Positions 54,247-63,925 of a stretch of 64,000 bases of DNA are shown here, in pieces. Source of the stretch: Chitinispirillaceae bacterium (GTDB lineage: Bacteria; Fibrobacterota; Chitinivibrionia; Chitinivibrionales; Chitinispirillaceae). The position numbers and the translations under genes were made by a program. Each line of letters opens with the position of its first letter. Position 1 is the first letter of the stretch. The stretch is from NCBI GenBank assembly GCA_016929595.1, contig JAFGIN010000027.1:111705-175704 (forward strand). The letters are read 5' to 3'. The notes under the pieces are model-generated. The model saw only the letters and a program-made list of their open reading frames with translations, had not been told where the DNA came from and made no database searches.

Positions 54247-55458
54247 ATGGAAAATACAGAAACCGATTCTAATGATACGCAGAAATTGTCTGAAAGCAGT
54301 ATTTCCAAGCAGCAAACATCAACGCTACCGGAACCCCCGGAAAAAACTACAATACCCGGGCCGCAAGGATTACCACTCTTTTCAGCTTCTCACAGGCAGA
54401 AAATAAATCAGTATGCCATTCTGGCTATGTTGCTTCTGGTAAGCATCGCATTTATCCCTGTTGTAAGCATGTTTTTTGTTCCGGTTCTGGTTGCAGCATG
54501 TTTCACAGCACTCTTTTATCCTCTATATCTGTTTTTGTTAAAAAGGTTCAGAAATAAAAAAGCACTGGCAGCATTTATCAGCACTGTTGCCCTCTTTCTC
54601 ATACTCCTTATTCCGCTTTATATAGTTCTGCACCTTTTCACAATCCAGGTACTTGAAGTAATTCGAACTGCTGGGCCGTTTTTAACAATGTTATCCCAAA
54701 AGTTCAGTAGGGATAATCTTCCGGAAATTTTCCGGTCTATACCCTATTTAGCAAACTTCGAGTTCTCAACTCTTGACTGGGGTAAACTCCTTAATGAGTC
54801 TGTTCGCACAATGGCATCATCGGGAAGCAAAATTCTCAATAAAACATCAGCCGGAATTCTTGGGCTTGTTGCCAATACCTTTATTCTGTTTTTTACCATG
54901 TTCTATTTCTTTATGGATGGCAGAGACATTGTTACCCGTTTCAAGTATCTCTCACCAATCCGCAACGATTATGAAGATCTGATATTCTCCCGTTTTCTCC
55001 TTATTTCGCGTGCTACCGTCGCGGGAACCTTGATAATTGGAATAGTTCAGGGCTCACTTGGTGCAATTGCCCTTCTTATTTTCGGCATTAAAGCATGGGT
55101 TCTGTGGGGATTTATTATGGTTGTTCTTTCTGTCATCCCAATTGTGGGTCCATGGATAGTCCTGATACCAGCAGGTTTAGTTCAGATCGCACTCGGAAAT
55201 ATCTGGCAGGGAATAGGTATTATTCTCTTTTCTGTCATCGTGATCTCCAATATCGACAACCTGTTGCGTCCAAGACTGGTTGGTCAGGGAGCGAAACTGC
55301 ATGATCTTGTAGTCTTTTTCTCTTCACTGGGTGGAATAGCGGTTTTTGGTGTAATGGGTTTCATAGTAGGACCAGTAATCGCATCACTGTTTGTTTCTGT
55401 ACTTGATATTTACAGCAGAGAATTCAAAGACCAGTTAAAGGTGATGAACGAAAGCTGA
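54247..55458 (+). CDS. AI-2E family transporter (PerM/YdiK-like)
   Basis: The ATG at 54247 (after AGG) is chosen over 54220, which lies inside a hairpin. A Pro/Ser-rich N-terminal tail of about 50 residues precedes the family core. Helices: YAILAMLLLVSIAFIPVVSM, FFVPVLVAACFTALFYPLYL, AAFISTVALFLILLIPLYIV and so on, with the family's C-terminal signature VLSVIPIVGPWIVLIPAGLV and ISNIDNLLRPRLVGQGAKLH. The group is named for AI-2 export, but members also act as cation/proton exchangers, so substrate is unknown. Confidence 0.88.
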   Translation: MENTETDSNDTQKLSESSISKQQTSTLPEPPEKTTIPGPQGLPLFSASHRQKINQYAILAMLLLVSIAFIPVVSMFFVPVLVAACFTALFYPLYLFLLKRFRNKKALAAFISTVALFLILLIPLYIVLHLFTIQVLEVIRTAGPFLTMLSQKFSRDNLPEIFRSIPYLANFEFSTLDWGKLLNESVRTMASSGSKILNKTSAGILGLVANTFILFFTMFYFFMDGRDIVTRFKYLSPIRNDYEDLIFSRFLLISRATVAGTLIIGIVQGSLGAIALLIFGIKAWVLWGFIMVVLSVIPIVGPWIVLIPAGLVQIALGNIWQGIGIILFSVIVISNIDNLLRPRLVGQGAKLHDLVVFFSSLGGIAVFGVMGFIVGPVIASLFVSVLDIYSREFKDQLKVMNES

Positions 55459-55514
55459 ACACTTTTGGGAAACCTTATACAACTTTGAGAACTCATTAAA
55501 CTCAAAAACCGGTA

Positions 55515-55533
55515 CGGACGCACACTTCGTCCG
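55515..55533 (+). terminator. Short hairpin after the AI-2E gene
   Basis: CGGACG, 7-base loop, CGTCCG, then aataattttt. It lies 57 bases after the stop. Confidence 0.55.
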
Positions 55534-55671
55534 AATAATTTTTCATTACTGATTCTTAAAGCTTAAAGAGCAGTAACGAAATTATATTACGATCTAACGG
55601 TTTTCATCTATTCAGTGGCTGGTCCGGATCCGGCGTTGAATACCTCACTTTTTCGATCAGGTTATTATAGA

Positions 55672-57024
55672 ATGAATGTTAAAGGAATCGCAATCTGCCC
55701 TCCTCCCGGAGCAGCTCAAAACCCCTCTGTAACTCCCGAATTACTGGCGAGTTGCCTTGCACGTTACTCAAGGTCTAACAAAGGAATTGATTCAATACTC
55801 CAATCAATCGACTGGAATGATCCGGATAAATCTGTTGATTCCATTTTTAAATTCGTCGATTATGGCCACGCTTCAATATCTGGAATGACCGGTGGAATTG
55901 CGATGGTAATCGATAACTGTTCAATGTATCTGGCGTATAAGATTTTTGAGCTGGCCCAGCTTAGTGATGGTCAGGAGTCCAGTACACGTTATATCAAAAT
56001 GGACGCGTCGAGTCTTTCTGATCCGGATGAGATCGGAATTGCGCCGGAACTGGCAGAACAGTGGCAATCGTGCATGGAGCTTGCTTTTCAAATTTACCAG
56101 GAACTGTATTCATCTCTTGATAAAAAGGCAAAAAAAGATCCCACAGTGATACGCTATCCGCAGGGAGCAAGTGAAAAGGTAATCGACCGTCTCAGGAAGA
56201 ATTATGCACTTGACAGAGCCCGTTACTGTATCCCGTTTGCGACAAAAACCAACGCTGCTTATGTCATGACTGCACGTGTCTGGGCAGATGTAATCCGTCA
56301 ACTTGATTCTCTTCCGCAGCCGGAAATGAAACAGTGTGCCCTTCTGCTGCGTGAAGAGTTGAAAAAATTTGTGCCGCGTCTGGTTAAACACAGTTTTGCA
56401 GATGAAGCGTCCTGCGCACAGGCTGCTTCACTATTCTCCTATGCACAAAAGTATATACAGACAAACGGCGTGAATACTGCAGGTTGCCCGGATAAAGTGT
56501 TCCTCTCCATCAATAAAGATTTTCCCGGTTTTCTTGACCAGGTACAATCGTTTCCTGAAGCATTTGAAGGGAAAAAGAATCGCTACAGCATAACCGGTAC
56601 GGCAGTCAAACGATACATGGTAAGAGCGGCATGGAACAATATGGCAATAGCCGAACTCAGGGATCTCAACCGTCATCGGAGCGGTTTTCGTTTCACACCC
56701 TTTACACCAGTCGGTTTTTACTGTCCGCCCGAAGTATCTCATCCGGCAATGAACGAACTGCTCACCAGGCAGAAATCACTTATTGAGCTTATAGCAAATC
56801 TCAACGAGTCATCATCATTTGTATATGCACTATTTCTGGGTACCCAGGTCCCGTTCGAGCACTCGACGCATCTTGATAAATTAATTTATGAAATTGAACT
56901 CCGAACCGGTATGGGGGCCCATTTCAGATATGCAGAACATCTCAGAGCCGTTTATAATGAACTCATCACTATCGAGCCTTCGTTAAAGTCTTTCATTGAC
57001 ATTGGTACAGCTGAACCGGAATAA
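55672..57024 (+). CDS. Double-length ThyX-like protein
   Basis: The ATG at 55672 (MNVKGIAICPPPG) is preferred over a GTG at 55615 that lacks a ribosome site. ThyX (flavin-dependent thymidylate synthase) is about 220-260 residues; this is 450. Half 1: DYGHASISGMTGGIAMVID, LSDGQESSTRYIKMD (like NEQSQRY) and RARYCIPFATKTNAAYVMTA, but the RHR of the ThyX motif is replaced (ELAQ). Half 2: RYMVRAAWNNMAIAELRDLN followed by RHRSGFRFTPF keeps RHR. Duplication with split motifs suggests a single-chain pseudo-dimer or a new activity. Being a true thymidylate synthase is uncertain. Confidence 0.7.
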   Translation: MNVKGIAICPPPGAAQNPSVTPELLASCLARYSRSNKGIDSILQSIDWNDPDKSVDSIFKFVDYGHASISGMTGGIAMVIDNCSMYLAYKIFELAQLSDGQESSTRYIKMDASSLSDPDEIGIAPELAEQWQSCMELAFQIYQELYSSLDKKAKKDPTVIRYPQGASEKVIDRLRKNYALDRARYCIPFATKTNAAYVMTARVWADVIRQLDSLPQPEMKQCALLLREELKKFVPRLVKHSFADEASCAQAASLFSYAQKYIQTNGVNTAGCPDKVFLSINKDFPGFLDQVQSFPEAFEGKKNRYSITGTAVKRYMVRAAWNNMAIAELRDLNRHRSGFRFTPFTPVGFYCPPEVSHPAMNELLTRQKSLIELIANLNESSSFVYALFLGTQVPFEHSTHLDKLIYEIELRTGMGAHFRYAEHLRAVYNELITIEPSLKSFIDIGTAEPE

Positions 57025-57296
57025 CATAATAGAGCAGGATATGGACGCCCGAGGCCAGCCATCGTTAAAACTACGGATGGTAGACGATTTAGTGTGGGTT
57101 AGCGAGAGTCGTAATACGTCGTAATAGCAGTGATCCCACACTTTGGAGCATTTGATGTCGCCGGAAGGTGTTAATCGCTGGTCTCTTTACCTGCGCATTG
57201 GGTTGGACAGTGACTATGTGAATGAGTGAATGCAAATTGCGAATCAATACGGTTAAAGACGTCTAACTGTATAGAGAATACGGGAATACTACCATC

Positions 57297-57383
57297 CGAC
57301 GACATCTCTGGCATCAAAGTGCGGGGACACTAGTCTCCCGACGTAAAAAAATCGCTTCGAACCCCCACTTCCCGCTTTTGCGG
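57297..57383. repeat. Intergenic repeat family 2, copy 2
   Basis: Shorter partner of 30218-30376: same left end (cgacatc...tcaaagtgcggggacact) and the identical right end cccccacttcccgcttttgc. The interior has gggacactagtctccc, a small hairpin. It lies in the 690-base gap between the ThyX-like and antiporter genes, which otherwise has short direct repeats (cgtcgtaatacgtcgtaata) and no gene. Confidence 0.55.
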
Positions 57384-57712
57384 TCCCTATGCATCAAATT
57401 ACCAAGCGTCATCGCAATCAACGAATAGAAACGTCTTTCTTCACTTGTTGAGAAATTGATCAAGTATCTGCAATGTAAAAAACTATATTTATTTATTACA
57501 TCAAAATACGGAAATACATCTCATTTTGCGATAAATAACAACACAATTTAGTGAATTCTGATGATTGGATAGAGAATGTAAGGTGTTATCCTTAAATTGT
57601 ACTTGAAGGACATAGAAAAGAACTTGAGAATGTGGTATGCTATTTTCTCTACTTCCCAACTGGGTCGTTCAAACTTCTTATTATTGAAAGCCCTCTAACC
57701 AACTGGTGTTTT

Positions 57713-59878
57713 ATGAAGAATTTTATTTCGAAACCATTTTTCTATTTACTATTAGTATTCTGCATCCCTCTGTTTGCCGCTACCGGCCATTCTTCAGATA
57801 ATCTGATTGATCTTATCGCAAGCCTTTCCATACAACTTGGCATCATAACAATTGCAGCAGGAGCAGGACACCTGCTCTTTGACAAAATCCATCTGCCATC
57901 CGTACTTGGAGAGTTACTGCTTGGAATGCTCATCGGTCCCTACTTACTTGGGTCCATACCATTTTTTGGTTTTCCTGAGGGAATTTTTCCCTTATTAACT
58001 AACAGCACCATCCCGGTTTCTCCTTATCTTTATTCAATTGCATCACTTGCATCAATAATTCTTCTTTTTTATACCGGTCTTGAAACAGACTTTTCTCTTT
58101 TAATTCGTTACTCTGTGACCGGAATCGCAGTTGGCATCAGTGGTGTTGTTTTTTCTTTTGCTGGTGGTACTTTAGCCGGTAGCTATTTTTTACAAACCTC
58201 ATTTTTTGATCCACGTGCTCTTTTCCTCGGAGTAATCAGTACTGCGACCTCGGTAGGTATAACAGCAAGAATACTGTCGGAGAAACACAAGCTTGACTCT
58301 CCAGAGGGTGTAACCATACTTGCAGGTGCAGTGATAGATGATGTTTTGGGAATTATTATCCTTGCTGTTGTAAGTGGCTTATCAGCAATTGCTCCCGGAA
58401 CAACTGGTTCCAGCGGTTTGCATGGCGTTCAGAATGTAGCTTTAAAAGCGATCGGGGTATGGCTTGGGTTTACCGTTTTCGGAATTCTTATTGCACGTCC
58501 ATTCAGCCACGTTCTTAAAAAGCTTCATTCATTTTCCAGCATTTCTGTATTTTCTCTTGGCATTGCATTCATTCTTGCCGGAATATTTGAGAAAGCAGGA
58601 TTAGCGATGATAATTGGAGCCTACATAAGTGGGTTGAGTCTTTCCAGAACTGACCTGAATGACACAATTCGTGATGCACTTGAAACCGTTTATGTGTTTC
58701 TGGTACCCATTTTTTTTGTTGTAATGGGGATGCTTGTAAATACCAGGAGCCTCTTTTCACCACAGGTACTTTACTTTGGCCTTATTTATACGATCATCGC
58801 ATTAGTTGCGAAAATAGCAGGGTGCGGATTTGCTGCTCTTTTTTTAAATTTTAACACGTTGGGTGCACTGCGCATTGGCATAGGAATGGTTCCCCGTGGT
58901 GAAGTCGCCCTCATCATTGCAGGTATAGGTTTGTCCGGTGGTTTAATTAGTGAAGATCTTTTCAGTTCAGCGATAATGATGACTCTTGTAACTACGATTT
59001 TGGCCCCTCCGCTCCTCTCGAAGTTATTTTCATCCTCTAAACGTGGCACAAAAACTGATTTTCTGTCCCGGGAAACAATCTCAACCGTTTTTGATTTCTC
59101 CAGCCTGGAGCTCAATGATCTTCTTACCACAAAACTTATTCAGGCTTTCAGGTATGAAGGGTTCTATGTTCATTCGATGCCTATTGATTCTTCAAACGTT
59201 TACCAGCTTAAAAGAGATGATATCATTATCACCATGACCTCCAGTGATACGGTCCTTGATTTCAGAACCGATAAACAGGATGTAATTTTTGTAAAAACGA
59301 TTGTTTACGAAACACTACTTCAGGTAAATGACATCATTAACAGAGTTAAAGATCTTATACGTCCGGAAGTGTTTCTCAAAGGTCTTACAGACCAAACCGG
59401 ACGTTCCGGACAGGATATCCGGAGAATTATTGACACCCGGTGTATTTTACCACATGTTAAATCAAAAACAAAAAAGGAAGCAATCGAAGAACTTTTAAAT
59501 AACCTTCACAAAAACGGTTTTATTAAAAACAGAGAAGCCGCACTTGATGCAGTGTTAAAAAGGGAAGAATCGATGAGCACTGGGATGCAGTACGGAATAG
59601 CTCTTCCTCATGCCAAAACCGATGCAGTTGACAGAATTCGGGTAGTGATAGGATTGTCAAGAGAAGGAATCGATTTTAACTCTCTTGATGGAGAGTTATC
59701 AAAAATCATTGTTTTAATACTCTCGCCACTGAATGTTTCCGGACCTCACATTCGCTTTCTTGCATCAATTTCTGCACTTTTAAACAGTTCAGAATCCAGA
59801 GAGCAACTACTTTCATGCAGGAATAGTGCTGAAATCTACCGTTTTTTCAGGGAGCAGCTCAGGAAAGAGCAGAAATAA
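57713..59878 (+). CDS. Kef/CPA2-type cation:proton antiporter fused to a PTS EIIA type-2 domain
   Basis: The ATG at 57713 is chosen (GGTG 5 bases upstream; first residues then form a signal-like helix). About 12 membrane helices follow, with CPA2 hallmarks: LPSVLGELLLGMLIGPYLLG, GVTILAGAVIDDVLGIIILA (the Asp pair), PRGEVALIIAGIGLS. After a linker of about 140 residues, the last ~150 are an EIIA (PtsN/fructose-type) domain with phospho-His in MQYGIALPHAKTDAVDRIRV. The EIIA part probably tunes ion exchange according to phosphorylation state. Confidence 0.92.
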   Translation: MKNFISKPFFYLLLVFCIPLFAATGHSSDNLIDLIASLSIQLGIITIAAGAGHLLFDKIHLPSVLGELLLGMLIGPYLLGSIPFFGFPEGIFPLLTNSTIPVSPYLYSIASLASIILLFYTGLETDFSLLIRYSVTGIAVGISGVVFSFAGGTLAGSYFLQTSFFDPRALFLGVISTATSVGITARILSEKHKLDSPEGVTILAGAVIDDVLGIIILAVVSGLSAIAPGTTGSSGLHGVQNVALKAIGVWLGFTVFGILIARPFSHVLKKLHSFSSISVFSLGIAFILAGIFEKAGLAMIIGAYISGLSLSRTDLNDTIRDALETVYVFLVPIFFVVMGMLVNTRSLFSPQVLYFGLIYTIIALVAKIAGCGFAALFLNFNTLGALRIGIGMVPRGEVALIIAGIGLSGGLISEDLFSSAIMMTLVTTILAPPLLSKLFSSSKRGTKTDFLSRETISTVFDFSSLELNDLLTTKLIQAFRYEGFYVHSMPIDSSNVYQLKRDDIIITMTSSDTVLDFRTDKQDVIFVKTIVYETLLQVNDIINRVKDLIRPEVFLKGLTDQTGRSGQDIRRIIDTRCILPHVKSKTKKEAIEELLNNLHKNGFIKNREAALDAVLKREESMSTGMQYGIALPHAKTDAVDRIRVVIGLSREGIDFNSLDGELSKIIVLILSPLNVSGPHIRFLASISALLNSSESREQLLSCRNSAEIYRFFREQLRKEQK

Positions 59879-59963
59879 CAACCCTGAAAGCAACAATAAC
59901 GAATCACATTTCTATTTTGTACAAATGAACCACAGAAACGAATTGATTTTAGTTTAATGAGCA

Positions 59964-60848
59964 CTACAATTCCAGCCGCTTCCGCAGTGCCTTCACCTGC
60001 TCAGCAGAAAGGCCCGTGTAAAGCATGATTTTCTCATCACTTTCACCATTTTTCGCCATTACCGCTCCAACCTCAACTTTTCCCTCAACCTTTCCATCAG
60101 CTTCTCCTTCCGATCTTCCGGTAATATACGTCGATTCGTACATGCTTGCCTCATAGCGCAACTGATCACAATACCGATCATAGGCGATTCGCTCTGCCTC
60201 ATCCATTTTGAGTATATCCAGGGTCTCACGCGCTTCCTTGAGCCCCCTGGCCCTGAACGTCTCCTCGATCTGTTCGTTTTTTAGAAAGTAAATCCATTCG
60301 TCAAGGGTGTCTTTTGCTGTATCGTTGAAATTATTTACATTGATCAGATAGTACTCCGGATAGATATCCGCTACTTTGCGATGACCATAGAGCTTTTTTT
60401 GCGATTCATTAAGCTCCAGTATCGAATGTGAATGAATCCCCCGAAATGATGTTGTCCCGTGATAGATATAATCATCTTCAGTACCAAATTTGAAATAGAG
60501 AATATTTACAGAGATAACCTTGGCAACCTGCGAATATGCCTGACTCTCGGCCAGGTGCTCAACGATTGTTTTCGAGGTACCAAACAGTATCCGCTGCAGA
60601 TAGTCCATCTCTCTTGAATACTGTATCTCAATCAGAATAATGCAATTTTCAGCATCCCGAACTTTAATATCTACTCTGTTATACTTTTCATCTGATACCC
60701 CTTTGTTACTTTCACCATCAAGGATCTCCAATATCGAAATATCGGTATGAAGCAACTCACTGAGAAACCCTTCAAGTACCGCAAAATTAGCCTTACTTCG
60801 CAAAAGACGCTTCATTGCCCAGTCAAAACTTACCAGTTTTCTGCTCAT
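59964..60848 (-). CDS. PD-(D/E)XK family nuclease (Rpn/transposase type, TIGR01784-like)
   Basis: 294 residues. N-terminus FDWAMKRLLRSKANFAVLEG is typical of the PDDEXK_2 group. The active-site core is RVDIKVRDAENCIILIEIQY (Asp, and Glu-x-Gln). The C-terminus has a glycine/glutamate-rich coil (GRSEGEADGKVEGKVEVGAV) and ends with a short helical motif (TGLSAEQVKALRKRLEL). The family includes recombination-promoting nucleases often found in multiple copies per genome. Monocistronic. Confidence 0.9.
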   Translation of the reverse strand: MSRKLVSFDWAMKRLLRSKANFAVLEGFLSELLHTDISILEILDGESNKGVSDEKYNRVDIKVRDAENCIILIEIQYSREMDYLQRILFGTSKTIVEHLAESQAYSQVAKVISVNILYFKFGTEDDYIYHGTTSFRGIHSHSILELNESQKKLYGHRKVADIYPEYYLINVNNFNDTAKDTLDEWIYFLKNEQIEETFRARGLKEARETLDILKMDEAERIAYDRYCDQLRYEASMYESTYITGRSEGEADGKVEGKVEVGAVMAKNGESDEKIMLYTGLSAEQVKALRKRLEL

Positions 60849-61167
60849 AGTAACCCGGTCCCTTCGGATTGTATTCAGTAGTCAGGTTCCAGAATGAAAG
60901 GAAAACACTTACATTCCTGTTTTTCTAATGGATTCTGACTTCTTAATTCTGGATTCTTACTCTCATAATATAACAAAAAGCGTTTTTTATTCCAACTTCG
61001 GTTTTCCTGCCGGGCAGATATAATAGCACAGATCCGTAACTCTGGTTTTTAGCTTGAATGCCAGGATCCTCATACTTCCCGCCCTCAAATACTATTATAT
61101 GGGTATTCACTTCCCTTCTTCACTGGTGTGACAATGCAACATTCTCATGTCGCCTCACCCCCTTGAT

Positions 61168-61196
61168 CCCCCTCTCCATAAAAAATGGAGAGGGGG
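61168..61196. repeat. REP-like palindrome CCCCCTCTCCAT / ATGGAGAGGGGG
   Basis: Perfect 12-base arms with a 5-base A loop in the 650-base gap before the beta-helix gene end. GC-rich sequences of this type are widespread dispersed repeats. No gene is supported in the gap; small plus frames at 61058-61484 read through these repeats and are not called. Confidence 0.65.
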
Positions 61197-61379
61197 AAGA
61201 AAAACTGAACATATGCGGTGCGGTTTCTTCCTTTCTCCACGAGTGCAGAGAGGGACGAACGTCGCACTGAGCGGAATCGATGTGGAGAGAGAAGATTTGC
61301 TACATTATTATACTTATACATGACGACATCAATAGTTGCGATTATTTATACCCTTACATTTTTGCAACCCCTATCCCAT

Positions 61380-61403
61380 CCTTCCCCCGTTAACGGGGGA
61401 AGG
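61380..61403. repeat. REP-like perfect palindrome, 24 bases
   Basis: ccttcccccgttaac followed by gggggaagg is fully self-complementary, and the flanks (ccatccttccc...gaaggcggatgggggg) extend the pairing. The sequence is of the common ccttcccccgt...gggggaaggtgccgaaggcgga type seen in many bacterial genomes. Confidence 0.7.
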
Positions 61404-61465
61404 TGCCGAAGGCGGATGGGGGGAAAATCAGAACTATTCGCGATATACTATATCGCTATGTATAA

Positions 61466-61499
61466 GAGTTGGGGTATTGTTTAATTGCTGATGCAATAA
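61466..61499 (+). repeat. Possible repeat family 1, copy E (tail only)
   Basis: ggtattgtttaattgctgat and the next bases resemble the tail of copy A (gtactatttaattgtcgatg). Only about 75 percent over 32 bases, so a chance match is possible. Confidence 0.25.
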
Positions 61500-61500
61500 T

Positions 61501-63066
61501 TCATTTGTATAAAATCACATTTGACGCTGCTGCATTGAACGGGGTGCTCTTTACATGACGACCGTTGAGAATGAATTCATTCCGGAAGGTGTAAACTGAT
61601 GCCGGCTTTTTCGAAAAGTAAGTGGTTCTGATAGTATAAGAACCCTGACCGGTAATCGCATGCATTACCTTTCTGTCTACAATAGACAACCCGGTACATT
61701 CCAAAGCACCAATATCAAGGCTCTGAGCCACTGTTCTTTCTTTTTTGTTCTGATGCTTCAAGTATTCGAACCTGACCTGATGTTCTGCAAGACAGGCATC
61801 GGCCAGTATAGCAGCTCGATTGACACAAATTGAGCCGGTAGTAAGATTGAAATTTTGTCCTGTCAAATCTGCAAAGCCTGGAGTGTTCCCTTCAAAGGTT
61901 GTGTCAAGGACAGAAACCGCCGCAGAAGCATTGGTGTGGCTCACCTGCCAATCGCTTTTTATCCAGTTACTACGTAGCTCAACCATCCCGTCACGATCGA
62001 CAATTCCAAGATGAGAACCGGTAGTGGAGACAAAAATGATGTTATTCCTGACATCAGCCGATTCATCAGTTGATGAGAGTCGTAACAATGTCGTATTGCC
62101 GCTACGTGTGGAAATGATTGTGTTGTTGTAAAGATATAGAGTTCCTTTCCTGTACCGGTCCCGTTCTCCGCTATCACCACCATAATGGATCACCTGGCTG
62201 TTTCCGGCACCATCTGGTTCTATCAGGATATTGCCATAAACAAAGGTGCTTTTATAGTTTGATGATCGTATAAACTCTTCATTATCCGAATCAACAAGAT
62301 CCAGTTGACGGTTACCGGACTCTATCCAGTTATAGCGTATCACCGAGCCCGTAGACCGATCTTTAAGATTATTTCCCTCAGCACCTTCACGAAGCGGACC
62401 AAAACGGTTAAACTGAAAAGTTATACCGAACGATTCGGTGTAATTGTTGTGCTCGTAAATACTGCCGGAATTTCCATTTCCAAATAGGTAACAATACTCC
62501 ACAGTTACAGTACGTGATTGATGCGCCGAAAAGAATCCGTTTCCGCAACTGTGCAGAACACAATTTCTTATGGTGATATTTTCACCTTTTTCCAGGAATA
62601 TCGCAGCAGCGTTCTTATCCCAGCTGGTTTTCCCATTTCGTCCTGTGAAACTAAATGGCGCAGAGCCATTTTTAATTTCCAGATTTTCGATAATAATATG
62701 TGATGGCATGACATCTGGCGGGTTGTTCGACCCTCCGATCTTAATCACCCCTCTCCCCTCGCTCCAGAAATTCATACCTGAAGGGTTTATTGCATCCTGC
62801 CCGTCTATAACCGGTAATTTCCCATCACTGGACACACCATGAAAAACTACTGGATTTGACGCAGATCCCTGTGCAGTAATTACCCACTTTTCCCGATAGG
62901 GCTCATCTCTGTAGAAAATAAGAACCGAATCTCCACCTTTTAAAGAAACCAGTGGAGCATCACCAATATTCAAATACTTTTTACCAGGTCCGACATGGTA
63001 CGTTTCGGCAAGAGTACAACAAGTTGCAAGGAGTAAAACAGATAGCACAGCGACAGATTTCATCAT
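61501..63066 (-). CDS. Secreted right-handed beta-helix protein, possible polysaccharide lyase or hydrolase
   Basis: The ATG at 63066 is chosen: AAAGG lies 5 bases before it and a signal peptide follows (MMKSVAVLSVLLLATCCTLA). Beta-helix coils: SHIIIENLEIKNGSAPFSFT, NITIRNCVLHSCGNGFFSAH, TVTVEYCYLFGNGNSGSIYE, GSVIRYNWIESGNRQLDLVD. N-terminus YHVGPGKKYLNIGDAPL resembles PL families with a DUF1565-like start. The end shows a possible tail (SYTIRTTYFSKKPASVYTFR). It resembles polysaccharide-modifying beta-helix enzymes, but the catalytic residues cannot be assigned. Confidence 0.75.
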   Translation of the reverse strand: MMKSVAVLSVLLLATCCTLAETYHVGPGKKYLNIGDAPLVSLKGGDSVLIFYRDEPYREKWVITAQGSASNPVVFHGVSSDGKLPVIDGQDAINPSGMNFWSEGRGVIKIGGSNNPPDVMPSHIIIENLEIKNGSAPFSFTGRNGKTSWDKNAAAIFLEKGENITIRNCVLHSCGNGFFSAHQSRTVTVEYCYLFGNGNSGSIYEHNNYTESFGITFQFNRFGPLREGAEGNNLKDRSTGSVIRYNWIESGNRQLDLVDSDNEEFIRSSNYKSTFVYGNILIEPDGAGNSQVIHYGGDSGERDRYRKGTLYLYNNTIISTRSGNTTLLRLSSTDESADVRNNIIFVSTTGSHLGIVDRDGMVELRSNWIKSDWQVSHTNASAAVSVLDTTFEGNTPGFADLTGQNFNLTTGSICVNRAAILADACLAEHQVRFEYLKHQNKKERTVAQSLDIGALECTGLSIVDRKVMHAITGQGSYTIRTTYFSKKPASVYTFRNEFILNGRHVKSTPFNAAASNVILYK

Positions 63067-63209
63067 GAGTACCTTTAATCTATCAGGGCTGAAAGGTGGC
63101 GGTCTTTCTTTAAAATATACCATCATACTATTTAATTTACATCCATTTTTTTGAAAGCCGAAGAGGATATTTATTTATAACTTATAATAATTCAGGATCT
63201 TACTGTTAC

Positions 63210-63243
63210 CCCACCGCTGCTGTTCCCAAACAGCAGCGGTGGG
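63210..63243. repeat. Strong hairpin, 15-base perfect arms
   Basis: CCCACCGCTGCTGTT and AACAGCAGCGGTGGG with a 4-base loop. It is 145 bases upstream of the beta-helix gene start. No T-run on either side, so a REP-like or RNA-structure role is as likely as termination. The remaining ~860-base gap has no supported gene. Confidence 0.7.
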
Positions 63244-63675
63244 CTTAAAGAATAGCCTGAAAAGCAATCTTTTGATGTGAAGAGGGACAATGTAAACCGT
63301 TTTTTGATAGTGAACAGTGAACAATAGCCTTATTCACCTGATTGGTCTCCATCAGATCGACTTCGATATTTGTTATATACACCCTTGATTAGTGAATTTA
63401 ATGTGATACCGCTAGCGAAGAGCAAGCAGCGAAATACGTAGTGATAATTCGCCGTTCGCAGATTTTCATACGTAGATCAACAAAGAATCAATGCGTAAGT
63501 TATAGCGGGCTTTTCCTTCAATACCGGGTACTAAAATTCAACGCACTACGACAAGAATACCGGTATTTGTTGTGATACCTTAGCTAAAAGTATATATTAT
63601 AAAGTAAGAAAGAACTTAAAAGACGGTTGATTCTAAGCACTATTTTGACTCAAGGTCTTTTACGATTAATCTTTA

Positions 63676-63782
63676 TTGCCCAATAACCCCTTGATGGGTG
63701 GGTAAAAAGCAATTGCACAATAACGATATAGTCATGATAGCAACATTGCACAATAACTCCCAAATGGGAGTTATTGTGCAAT
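63676..63782. repeat. Three TTGCxCAATAAC repeats, the last forming a 38-base palindrome
   Basis: ttgcccaataac (63676), attgcacaataac (63712) and attgcacaataac (63745). The third is the left arm of a palindrome attgcacaataactccca / tgggagttattgtgcaat (63745-63782, 2-base loop) followed by a T-rich stretch. The first is followed by a weaker ACCC...GGGT hairpin. Terminator, small RNA or element end are all possible. Confidence 0.6.
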
Positions 63783-63925
63783 TACTTTTTATTTACATCT
63801 GTAATTTTATTTCAACAGGTTGATTGCTATTACTAACACACACTGGATGGGTGAATATTACTTATTTATGCACAGAATCCACTTAAAATTTTAGAAGGAG
63901 TTCTCACCGGTACCGCCCTTTCCTC

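Noticed and set aside
61058..61484. Plus-strand frames before the beta-helix gene
   Set aside because: They read through REP-like palindromes and show repeat-derived peptides.
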